Positions 1 to 7,251 of a DNA stretch of 20,683 bases are shown here, one piece after another. Positions within the stretch are counted from its first letter, which is position 1. Every line of letters starts with the position of its first letter. Source of the DNA: Bacteroidales bacterium (GTDB lineage: Bacteria; Bacteroidota; Bacteroidia; Bacteroidales; Paludibacteraceae); contig JAGHSG010000060.1 of NCBI GenBank assembly GCA_018066005.1, positions 1 to 20,683 on the forward strand. The letters are read 5' to 3'. Under the pieces are notes generated by a model. The model saw only the letters and a program-made list of their open reading frames with translations, was not told the DNA's origin and searched no databases. The position numbers and the translations under genes are program-made.

Positions 1-2
1 TG

Positions 3-560
3 GTTTTGGATACCGAAGTTTACTCCAATACAGGTGGTCAGGCATCCAAGGCTACACCTCTTGGCGCTATTGCCAAGTTCGCTGCCATGGGTAAACGCGT
101 GCGCAAGAAAGACTTGGGTATGATTGCTACGACTTATGGTTATGTTTATGTCGCTCAAATCGCTATGGGTGCTGACCAGGCGCAGACGTTGAAAGCCATC
201 CGTGAGGCAGAGGCATACCCCGGACCGTCTCTTATCATCGCATACGCTCCGTGTATTAACCACGGTCTGAAAGCCGGTATGGGTAAGAGCCAAGCCGAGG
301 AGGAGAAAGCCGTCGAATGTGGTTACTGGCACTTGTGGCGTTATAATCCGCAACTGGAAGCCGAAGGTCAGAATCCGTTCCAACTCGACTCCAAAGAGCC
401 GCAGTGGGATAAGTTCGCCGACTACTTGAAGGGTGAAGTTCGTTTCGCATCGGTTATGAAACAGTTCCCGAATGAGGCTGCCGAACTCTTCCATGCCGCT
501 CAGGAGAATGCCCAGTGGCGTTACAAGAGTTACCTCCGCATGCTTGGAACGAAGTGGTAA
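3..560 (+). CDS. nifJ: Pyruvate:ferredoxin (flavodoxin) oxidoreductase, C-terminal part (5' end outside window)
   Basis: This is the last ~185 codons of a long oxidative decarboxylase that turns pyruvate and CoA into acetyl-CoA and CO2 while reducing ferredoxin in the cytoplasm of anaerobes. The reading frame is open from base 3 and no start is present, so the gene begins before the window. The fragment opens with LDTEVYSNTGGQASK, the thiamine-diphosphate-domain signature of the PFOR family. It is followed by GYVYVAQIAMGA and by APCINHGL, which holds the C-terminal cysteine expected to bind the proximal iron-sulfur cluster. The rest (YWHLWRYNP, then a helical tail) matches the usual PFOR C-terminus, so the 3' end looks intact. 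The stop codon is directly followed by the ATG of the next gene. Family assignment is firm; electron acceptor and direction in vivo are not visible. Confidence 0.95.
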   Translation, partial: VLDTEVYSNTGGQASKATPLGAIAKFAAMGKRVRKKDLGMIATTYGYVYVAQIAMGADQAQTLKAIREAEAYPGPSLIIAYAPCINHGLKAGMGKSQAEEEKAVECGYWHLWRYNPQLEAEGQNPFQLDSKEPQWDKFADYLKGEVRFASVMKQFPNEAAELFHAAQENAQWRYKSYLRMLGTKW

Positions 561-1928
561 ATGAAAAACTTATGTGTAATAGCATTTTTGTTACTTGGGA
601 TGCTGCCTCTTGGGGCAGCATCTAAAGTAACATTGGAGCAACTGAATACGACCGGTTGGGAACAGTACAAGGGGCAGACCGTGTGCATCACAACTCCGTT
701 GGTGGTGTGCGGCACGATGTATGACAGCCTCATTCTGTCCGACGAACGGCTCTTTGTGCCGGAAGAGTTGGCGGTCGGTTTGGCAGACGGCGACAGTACG
801 GAATATTGGAATAGGGTCGCCTATAATCGGCAGCACCGAATCAAATTGGAGTGCAAATACCCCTATCATCTCAATTTGGGCGCAACCGTCACAGGACTGA
901 AAGCACGCGTGATGGGGCAACAGCACTTGCAAACAGGGGCGCAACCGCATTTTAAGAATTACCGTCCGAAGAAGCGTGTTCCTACTTGGGGCGAGGCAGA
1001 TATACGTGTTTGTGCCGCTAATGTGCAGAACTATTTTGTGCATGTGGGCGGTTATGCCACCCGTCGCAACACGGTGGGACAACATGCATTGCAGCGGTAC
1101 AAAGTGTCTTCGGCGTTGGCAAAGATTGATGCCGATTTGTACGCACTTTGCGAGTTGGAACAAGGCAGTTCGGCTCCTGCCGAGTTGGTGGCTGCCATGA
1201 ATGACCTGTACCGCAAGAAACATCCGGGCAAAAAGACAGATGTTTTTGCCTTTGTGCAGACCGACACGGTGGACAGAGATACTATTTCCGGAGGGTTTAT
1301 ATATAATAAGGAGCGCGTGCGCCCGCGCGAGAATGTGCAGTTGGCGTATCTCAATCATGCTGATATACACGCTCACCGTTTTTTGATTCAGCAATTTGAA
1401 GATTGTACCACTGGTCGGCGTTTCTATGTCTCGCTCAATCATCCCCGAAGTAAGCGGGGCGATGCTGCCGAAGCAAATGCCAAGCGTGTGGCCGAGTTGG
1501 ATACGGTCTTTGCTGCCTTTGACAGGTTGGCTCTGACGCCCGATTCGATGATATTGTTCTTGGGTGATTATAACGCTTACGCACAGGAGTCATCGACGCA
1601 AAAAATCGTGCGTGCCGGGTATCAGGATATGAATGTGATTCATGCTCCGGCGGATTATTCGTATTCGTATAAGGGCGAGAGTGGTTTTTTGGACCGCTGC
1701 TATGCCTCACCCGTTATGGCGAAACATATTGTTTCTCTGCAGCCGTTGCATTGGAATACGGATTATTATTACTCGGCAGCGTATTACAGCAAGTATAACT
1801 ACAAAAATAGGAACATCCCGAAAGATGCTCCTAAGAATATACGTTGTGTGATGTCTTTTGCAGCCAAGAAAAACCGCTATTTCCGTTATTCCGACCACGA
1901 TCCTTTGCTTATCAATATAGTATGGTAA
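561..1928 (+). CDS. Secreted endonuclease/exonuclease/phosphatase-fold protein
   Basis: A 455-residue protein with an N-terminal signal peptide (about residues 1-20, hydrophobic core VIAFLLLGMLPLG), so probably exported. Residues ~22-150 look like an OB-fold-type domain of the kind seen before the catalytic domain in extracellular nucleases. From ~155 the EEP (DNase I/exonuclease III-like) catalytic fold follows: a likely metal-binding Glu in ALCELEQ (E198 or E200), LNHPRSKRG (N293/H294), LGDYNAY (D336/N338) and the C-terminal SDHDP (444-448), which carries the catalytic Asp-His pair. All key positions are present, so I expect an active phosphodiesterase acting on nucleic acid or a phosphorylated small molecule outside the cytoplasm; the substrate cannot be read from sequence. 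The ATG directly follows the nifJ stop (TAAATG), so translation may be coupled. It runs convergent to panB. Confidence 0.85.
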   Translation: MKNLCVIAFLLLGMLPLGAASKVTLEQLNTTGWEQYKGQTVCITTPLVVCGTMYDSLILSDERLFVPEELAVGLADGDSTEYWNRVAYNRQHRIKLECKYPYHLNLGATVTGLKARVMGQQHLQTGAQPHFKNYRPKKRVPTWGEADIRVCAANVQNYFVHVGGYATRRNTVGQHALQRYKVSSALAKIDADLYALCELEQGSSAPAELVAAMNDLYRKKHPGKKTDVFAFVQTDTVDRDTISGGFIYNKERVRPRENVQLAYLNHADIHAHRFLIQQFEDCTTGRRFYVSLNHPRSKRGDAAEANAKRVAELDTVFAAFDRLALTPDSMILFLGDYNAYAQESSTQKIVRAGYQDMNVIHAPADYSYSYKGESGFLDRCYASPVMAKHIVSLQPLHWNTDYYYSAAYYSKYNYKNRNIPKDAPKNIRCVMSFAAKKNRYFRYSDHDPLLINIVW

Positions 1929-1931
1929 GCA

Positions 1932-1975
1932 TAATCAACCGTTAATCAACCGTTAAACCCGCGTTAAACCCGCGC
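1932..1975. repeat. Four-unit 11-bp tandem repeat between convergent genes
   Basis: Four consecutive 11-bp units fill most of the gap between the EEP gene and panB: TAATCAACCGT (1932-1942), the same again (1943-1953), TAAACCCGCGT (1954-1964) and TAAACCCGCGC (1965-1975). They form two pairs of nearly identical units sharing the frame TAA-C-C-CG. No strong hairpin with a T-tract is visible, so this is not an obvious terminator although it sits where one is expected. Confidence 0.85.
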
Positions 1976-1988
1976 TTTGAACACGTCT

Positions 1989-2804
1989 TTAATAGCACTC
2001 GTTCTCGTTGGGGAAGGAGCCGTCTTGAACGGCTGTCACGTAGTCGGCAACGGCTGTTTGCACTTGTTCGCCCAAGTTGGCAAAGTGGCGCAAGAATTTA
2101 GGTTTGAAACCCTGATTCAATCCTAACATATCGTGCAAGACAAGTACCTGACCGTCCGTTTTGTTACCTGCACCAATTCCAATCGTCGGGCAACTGACGG
2201 CCTTGGTTACTTTTTCGGCAAGAGCAGCAGGAATCTTCTCCAACACGATGGCAAAGCAACCTGCTTGGTCAAGTAACTGTGCATCGTGAAGCAGTTTGGC
2301 TGCCTCGGCATCTTCTTTGGCACGCAGTCCGTAACCGCCGAACTGATTGACAGACTGGGGAGTCAGACCTAAATGACCGCAGACAGGTACACCTGCCTGA
2401 ATCATGTGGCGAATAGCCGGCAGAATCTCTTCTCCACCTTCCAATTTAACAGCATCGGCACCGCTCTCCTTCATCATACGGATGGCGTTGGCAACAGCTT
2501 GCTCTTCACTTATCTGATAACTGCCGAAAGGCATGTCGATAACAACCAAAGCATGTTCGGCTGCACGCACCACACCTTTGGTGAGGAAAATCATCTCATC
2601 CACGGTGATGGGTAATGTGTACTGATTGCCACAAACCACGTTGCTGGCGCTGTCGCCTACAAGGAACATATCGACACCGGCTTGATCGACAAGACGGGCA
2701 AGGGTATAATCATAACTGGTCAGCATGGTGATTTTGTCACCAGCTGCTTTCTTTTGACGGATTAAAGCGGTCGTCATGCGCTTTGTTTCTACGTGAACGC
2801 TCAT
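1989..2804 (-). CDS. panB: 3-methyl-2-oxobutanoate hydroxymethyltransferase (ketopantoate hydroxymethyltransferase)
   Basis: Transfers a hydroxymethyl group from 5,10-methylenetetrahydrofolate to 2-oxoisovalerate to give ketopantoate, the first committed step of pantothenate and CoA synthesis, in the cytoplasm. The 271-residue length is normal for PanB. The TIM-barrel motifs are all visible: KITMLTSYDYTLARL near the N-terminus, FLVGDSASNV (metal-binding Asp), DMPFGSYQ, AVKLEGG, PVCGHLGLTPQSVNQFGGY, AIVLEKIP (catalytic-site Glu) and PTIGIGAG. The start at 2804 lies about 17 nt downstream of a predicted start point from the minus-strand promoter at 2826-2857. It is monocistronic here: the next gene on either side is on the opposite strand. 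No other pan gene is in the window. Confidence 0.97.
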   Translation of the reverse strand: MSVHVETKRMTTALIRQKKAAGDKITMLTSYDYTLARLVDQAGVDMFLVGDSASNVVCGNQYTLPITVDEMIFLTKGVVRAAEHALVVIDMPFGSYQISEEQAVANAIRMMKESGADAVKLEGGEEILPAIRHMIQAGVPVCGHLGLTPQSVNQFGGYGLRAKEDAEAAKLLHDAQLLDQAGCFAIVLEKIPAALAEKVTKAVSCPTIGIGAGNKTDGQVLVLHDMLGLNQGFKPKFLRHFANLGEQVQTAVADYVTAVQDGSFPNENECY

Positions 2805-2825
2805 AATTTCTTACGAATTTGAGTG

Positions 2826-2857
2826 CAAAATTACACATTTATTTGCATATTTGCAAA
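2826..2857 (-). promoter_or_regulatory. Predicted panB promoter (Bacteroides-type)
   Basis: Read on the minus strand, TTTG (2857-2854) is followed after exactly 20 bp by TAATTTTG (2833-2826), matching the established Bacteroides -33 TTTG / -7 TAnnTTTG consensus. The expected start point near 2821 gives panB a leader of roughly 17 nt. It overlaps the divergent promoter at 2842-2873. Confidence 0.7.
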
Positions 2858-2873
2858 TTTTTTTGTATCTTTG
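2842..2873 (+). promoter_or_regulatory. Predicted promoter of the permease-secA-lgt run
   Basis: TTTG (2842-2845), 20 bp, then TATCTTTG (2866-2873), a full match to the Bacteroides consensus. The -33 boxes of this promoter and of the panB promoter sit back to back, so the region 2841-2858 forms an inverted repeat (ATTTGCA, 4 nt, TGCAAAT). The expected start point falls near 2878, only a few bases before the ATG at 2883. Confidence 0.7.
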
Positions 2874-2882
2874 CGGGCTAAA

Positions 2883-3869
2883 ATGGGTAAAAAGGCATAT
2901 ATATTTGGCGGATTGGTTGTTGGACTGCTTATCTTGTCTGTTTTGGACGTGTGCTGTGGGTCGGTGTGGTTGAGTCCGAGCGAGATAATCCATAGCGACT
3001 CGGCAGTGGTGGACGGCGTGTTCTTCTACCTGCGTCTACCCAAAATGTTGACTGCCATAGTGGCAGGTATGGCACTATCCGTCAGTGGCATGATGATGCA
3101 GACCTTGTTTCGTAATCCGCTGGCAGGACCGTATATATTAGGTGTCAGTTCGGGGGCAAGTTTGGGAGTAGCGGTCATCACTTTGTTAGGTGTACAATGG
3201 CGGTTGACGGTTGACAATGCACAATGCACGATAGCAGGAGCCGCGATAATAGGTAGTTTGGCAGTGTTGTTGCTGATGTTAGGCGTGGCACGCAAGGTGC
3301 GTGACAATGTGAGTTTACTCATTGTGGGTATGATGTTTGGGGCGATAGCCGGTGCGCTAGTTAACGTGTTGCAGAATATCAGCAATCCGGATGCGTTGAA
3401 GGTGTTTGTCGTATGGACATTGGGCAGTTTGAGCAACGTGGGGTGGAGTCAGTTGGGCGTGTTGTCTGCCATCGTGGCAGTTGGCATGATTATTGCCCTT
3501 GGTCTGATGAAACCGCTGAACGGATTACTGTTGGGTGAGAACTACGCCCGCGGGATAGGTATAAATATAGAACGCGTGCGCGTGTATATAGTGACGGCAA
3601 CGGGTTTGTTAGCCGGAGGGGTGACCGCTTTCTGCGGACCGATAGCCTTTGTGGGCGTAGCGGTACCGCATATAGCACGCGGACTGATGGGGACAAGTAA
3701 TCATAGGGAGGTACTGCCGGCGTCCGCGTTGATAGGCGCTAACTTGCTGCTGGTGTGCGATATATTGTGCAGCATAAGTACGTATCCGCTACCCATCAGC
3801 ACCATGTCGGCACTATTCGGTGCCCCCATCATAATTTGGATTATTGTGCGAAAAAAACTAGACAACTAG
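2883..3869 (+). CDS. FecCD/BtuC-family ABC transporter permease (iron-siderophore, haem or cobalamin type)
   Basis: A polytopic inner-membrane permease of 328 residues from the ATG at 2883, the normal size for the family (about ten membrane helices). Visible landmarks are YLRLPKMLTAIVAGMALSVSG and LFRNPLAGPYILGVSSGASLG near the N-terminus, the middle segment WTLGSLSNVGW, the LLLGENYARGIGI region that contacts the ATPase, and the C-terminal GPIAFVGVAVPHIAR and LPISTMSALFGAPIII. An in-frame ATG at 2823 is rejected because it lies upstream of the promoter boxes and its extension is not permease-like. The loop near 3204-3231 is encoded by a 7-bp tandem repeat. No ATPase or binding-protein gene is adjacent, and secA follows 45 bp later, so partners must be elsewhere. 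The substrate is undetermined. Confidence 0.88.
   Translation: MGKKAYIFGGLVVGLLILSVLDVCCGSVWLSPSEIIHSDSAVVDGVFFYLRLPKMLTAIVAGMALSVSGMMMQTLFRNPLAGPYILGVSSGASLGVAVITLLGVQWRLTVDNAQCTIAGAAIIGSLAVLLLMLGVARKVRDNVSLLIVGMMFGAIAGALVNVLQNISNPDALKVFVVWTLGSLSNVGWSQLGVLSAIVAVGMIIALGLMKPLNGLLLGENYARGIGINIERVRVYIVTATGLLAGGVTAFCGPIAFVGVAVPHIARGLMGTSNHREVLPASALIGANLLLVCDILCSISTYPLPISTMSALFGAPIIIWIIVRKKLDN
3204..3231 (+). repeat. 7-bp tandem repeat inside the permease gene
   Basis: Four 7-bp units in a row: TTGACGG, TTGACAA, TGCACAA, TGCACGA. They encode LTVDNAQCT and part of the next codon, in a polar stretch between two hydrophobic segments, so the tract lies in a loop. The reading frame is kept. Confidence 0.75.
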
Positions 3870-3893
3870 GAAACTAGTGAACTAGTAAACTAG
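3857..3893 (+). repeat. Five ACTAG motifs at exact 8-bp spacing across the permease stop codon
   Basis: ACTAG begins at 3857, 3865, 3873, 3881 and 3889, giving 8-bp units of the form ACTAGNNA. The second copy supplies the TAG stop of the permease gene; the rest fill the gap before secA. Confidence 0.85.
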
Positions 3894-3914
3894 AAAATTA
3901 ATTATTAAAAAGAT

Positions 3915-6900
3915 ATGAGTTTTATCAGTATTATCAGTCATCTCTTTGGAAATAAGGCGCAGAGAGATATGAAAGAGATTCAGCCGTACGTAGAGCAGAT
4001 AAAAGCCCAGTACGAGCAAGTGGATAAATTAAGCAATGATGAGTTGCGTGCCAGAAGTCAACAGTTAATGGACCTGATTCAGGAACGTGTGCGAGACAAG
4101 AAAAACCGCATTGCCGAACTGAAAGCAGGTATTGAAGATATAGAAATTGACAAGCGCGAGAAAATATACAACGAAGTAGATAAACTTGAGAAAGAAATCA
4201 AGGAGACTTACAAACAAGTCCTGGATGAGATTCTTCCCGAAGTGTTCGCAATCATCAAATCTACCGCTCGCCGCTTTGCCCAAAACGAGTTTGTAGAGGT
4301 GACGGCTACCCAAATGGATAGAGACCTCGCTGCCGACGAGCGTTTCGATTTTGTGGAGATAGACGGTGACAAAGCTATCTACAAAAACCACTGGATGGCA
4401 GGCGGTAATGAGATTAAATGGGATATGATCCACTACGACGTGCAGTTGATAGGTGGTGTCGTCCTGCATCAGGGTAAGATTGCAGAGATGGCGACCGGTG
4501 AAGGTAAGACATTGGTGGCTACTTTGCCCGTTTTCTTGAACGCTATGACCCACGAAGGTGTGCATGTCGTTACGGTGAACGATTATTTGGCTAAACGTGA
4601 CTCGGAATGGAACGGACCTATTTATATGTTCCACGGTTTGACGGTAGATTGTATCGACAAGCACAAACCTAATTCGGACGAGCGTCGCAAAGCGTATGCC
4701 TGTGATATTACCTTTGGTACGAACAACGAGTTCGGTTTTGACTACCTGCGCGATAATATGGCTACTTCGCCTATGGACCTTGTGCAACGCGGTCACAACT
4801 ATGCCATCGTGGATGAGGTGGACTCGGTGCTGATTGACGATGCCCGTACACCGCTTATTATCAGCGGTCCTATTCCCAAAGGTGAAGACCAGATGTTTGA
4901 CGAGTATAAACACCGTGTCGAACTGCTGGTGCGTACCCAACAGGAACTGACTACCAAACTGCTCATCGAAGCGAAGAACAAAATGAATAGCGAAGATGAG
5001 AAAGTGCGTGAAGAAGGTGAGTTAGCCCTGTTCCGTAGTTTCAAAGGTATGCCGAAGAATAAAGCCCTTATCAAGTATTTGAGTGAGCAAGGCGTTAAAG
5101 TTCGCATGCAGAAAACAGAGGAGTTCTATTTGCAGGAGAACGAGAAGAATATGCACATTGCTACCGATGTACTATACTTCGTTATTGACGAGAAGAACAA
5201 GTCTATTGAACTGACGGATAAAGGTATCGACACCTTGACCGGCAATACCGATGACCCCAACTTCTTCGTGCTTCCTGACGTGGGAAGCGAGTTGGCTGAA
5301 TTGGAGAATATGGGACTGGCTGCCGAGGAAAAACAGCAGAAAAAAGACGATATCATGACCAACTATGCCATCAAGAGCGAGCGCGTACACACCGTGCATC
5401 AGTTGCTCAAAGCCTACACGCTGTTTGAGAAAGATGTGGATTATATCATCGACAATGGCGAGGTCAAGATTGTGGACGAGCAGACGGGACGTATTATGGA
5501 AGGCCGCCGTTGGAGTGACGGATTGCATCAGGCAGTAGAAGCCAAAGAAAATGTGAAGGTAGAAGGTGCCACACAGACCTTTGCTACCATCACTTTGCAG
5601 AACTACTTCCGTATGTACAACAAGTTGGCAGGTATGACCGGTACCGCCGAGACGGAAGCCGGAGAGTTCTGGAATATATATAAACTGGATGTGGTGGTTA
5701 TACCTACCAACAAGCCCATTGCCCGTATGGATATGAACGACCGTATTTATCGTACACAACGCGAGAAATACAATGCCGTTATTGATGAGATACAAAAACT
5801 CGTTGAGCAGGGCAGACCGGTCCTCGTCGGTACGACCAGTGTTGATATATCCGAGTTATTGAGCAAGATGCTTAAGATGCGTCATATTCCGCATAACGTG
5901 TTGAATGCCAAGTTGCACCAGCAGGAGGCATTGGTTGTGGCTGAAGCCGGTCAGAAGGGACAAGTCACCATCGCCACCAACATGGCAGGTCGTGGTACCG
6001 ATATCAAACTGAGTGACGAAGTTAAGGCCGCCGGCGGTTTGGCTATCATTGGTACGGAGCGCCACGAGAGCCGTCGCGTAGATAGACAGTTACGCGGACG
6101 TTCCGGTCGTCAGGGTGACCCGGGTTCGTCTGTTTTCTTCATTTCGCTTGAAGATAACCTGATGCGTATGTTCGGTAGTGAGCGTATTGCTGCCGTTATG
6201 GACCGTCTGGGATGGGAAGAAGGCGAAGCCATTGAGCATAATATGATTTCCAGCAACGTGGAGAAAGCCCAGAAAAAAGTGGAGGAGAATAACTTCGGTA
6301 TCCGTAAGCGTCTGATTGAGTACGATGACGTGATGAACCAGCAACGTAATGTCATCTACGCCAAACGTCACCATGCTCTCATGGGTGAGCGTATCGGTGT
6401 GGATATAACGAATATGATTTATGACACCGCCGAGAGTATATTGGCAGATGCCCGCGATGCCATGGACTACGAGAGTCTGCAATACAATGTGATGCAGACC
6501 TTTGCCATTGAAGTGCCTTTTGACGAGAACGCTTTCCGTGGCAGTAAGGAGCAACAGTTAAGCAACGCCCTTGCCGAGGCGGCTATTGACGGATTCAAAC
6601 GTCGTATGGATAAACTGATGCAAGTGGCTAATCCTGTTATCCAAAAAGTCTTTGCCGACAAGGGATCCATGTACGAGAATATCCTTATTCCTATCACCGA
6701 CGGCAAGAAAGTGTATAACGTGGCTGTCAATCTCAAACGTGCTGCCGAGACCGATTGCCGTGAGGTGGTTAAAGAGTTTGAAAAACGTACCGTCTTGTAC
6801 GTCATTGATGACGAATGGAAAGAGCATCTCCGTCAGTTGGACGATCTCAAACAAAGTGTGCAGAACGCTTCGTATGAGCAGAAAGACCCGTTGGTAATCT

Positions 6901-7235
6901 ATAAACTGGAATCTTTCGGTATTTTCCGTCAGATGTTGGATAGTTTCAACCGCCGTGCCTTGTCTATCTTGTTGCGTGGTCAGATTCACCAGCAACAACC
7001 CGATGCCGTGCAGCGCGCTCAGGCACAACAACGTATGGATTTGAGTAAGTACCGTACGCAGAAAGATGCTGTGGAACGTGCTGCACAGGCCAGCGGACAA
7101 GCCGGTGCTGCGGCTCGCGATACCCGTGAGATGCAGAAACCGATGCCGGTGATTGCCGACAAGAAACCGCGTCCCAATGACCCCTGCCCGTGTGGTAGCG
7201 GCAAGAAATATAAACAATGCCACGGAGCAATGTAG
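3915..7235 (+). CDS. secA: Protein translocase ATPase SecA
   Basis: The motor of the general secretion pathway: it binds preproteins at the membrane and drives them through SecYEG by ATP hydrolysis. At 1106 residues it is longer than the ~900 of E. coli SecA. One extra segment is a charged coiled-coil-like insertion at ~55-100, before the conserved core. Landmarks: Walker A TGEGKT (194-199), VHVVTVNDYLAKRD, TFGTNNEFGFDYLRDN, the DEVDSVLIDDARTPLI helicase box, AGMTGTAETEAGEF, IATNMAGRGTDIKL, and ERHESRRVDRQLRGRSGRQGDPG. The C-terminus ends in the zinc-binding DPCPCGSGKKYKQCHG motif (CxCx8CH), which contacts SecB or ribosomes in other bacteria. It lies between the permease gene (45 bp) and lgt (16 bp) on one strand. 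Confidence 0.99.
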   Translation: MSFISIISHLFGNKAQRDMKEIQPYVEQIKAQYEQVDKLSNDELRARSQQLMDLIQERVRDKKNRIAELKAGIEDIEIDKREKIYNEVDKLEKEIKETYKQVLDEILPEVFAIIKSTARRFAQNEFVEVTATQMDRDLAADERFDFVEIDGDKAIYKNHWMAGGNEIKWDMIHYDVQLIGGVVLHQGKIAEMATGEGKTLVATLPVFLNAMTHEGVHVVTVNDYLAKRDSEWNGPIYMFHGLTVDCIDKHKPNSDERRKAYACDITFGTNNEFGFDYLRDNMATSPMDLVQRGHNYAIVDEVDSVLIDDARTPLIISGPIPKGEDQMFDEYKHRVELLVRTQQELTTKLLIEAKNKMNSEDEKVREEGELALFRSFKGMPKNKALIKYLSEQGVKVRMQKTEEFYLQENEKNMHIATDVLYFVIDEKNKSIELTDKGIDTLTGNTDDPNFFVLPDVGSELAELENMGLAAEEKQQKKDDIMTNYAIKSERVHTVHQLLKAYTLFEKDVDYIIDNGEVKIVDEQTGRIMEGRRWSDGLHQAVEAKENVKVEGATQTFATITLQNYFRMYNKLAGMTGTAETEAGEFWNIYKLDVVVIPTNKPIARMDMNDRIYRTQREKYNAVIDEIQKLVEQGRPVLVGTTSVDISELLSKMLKMRHIPHNVLNAKLHQQEALVVAEAGQKGQVTIATNMAGRGTDIKLSDEVKAAGGLAIIGTERHESRRVDRQLRGRSGRQGDPGSSVFFISLEDNLMRMFGSERIAAVMDRLGWEEGEAIEHNMISSNVEKAQKKVEENNFGIRKRLIEYDDVMNQQRNVIYAKRHHALMGERIGVDITNMIYDTAESILADARDAMDYESLQYNVMQTFAIEVPFDENAFRGSKEQQLSNALAEAAIDGFKRRMDKLMQVANPVIQKVFADKGSMYENILIPITDGKKVYNVAVNLKRAAETDCREVVKEFEKRTVLYVIDDEWKEHLRQLDDLKQSVQNASYEQKDPLVIYKLESFGIFRQMLDSFNRRALSILLRGQIHQQQPDAVQRAQAQQRMDLSKYRTQKDAVERAAQASGQAGAAARDTREMQKPMPVIADKKPRPNDPCPCGSGKKYKQCHGAM

Positions 7236-7251
7236 GTAGTAGGTTATAGGT

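Noticed and set aside
591..1442. Long minus-strand open frame opposite the EEP gene
   Set aside because: It mirrors the codons of a well-supported gene and its translation has no coherent domain or signal.
2823..2882. N-terminal extension of the permease to an ATG at 2823
   Set aside because: It would start upstream of the promoter's -33 and -7 boxes, and the added residues are not permease-like.
4065..4940. Long minus-strand open frame opposite secA
   Set aside because: A shadow of secA; the translation is low-information and there is no promoter or start context.
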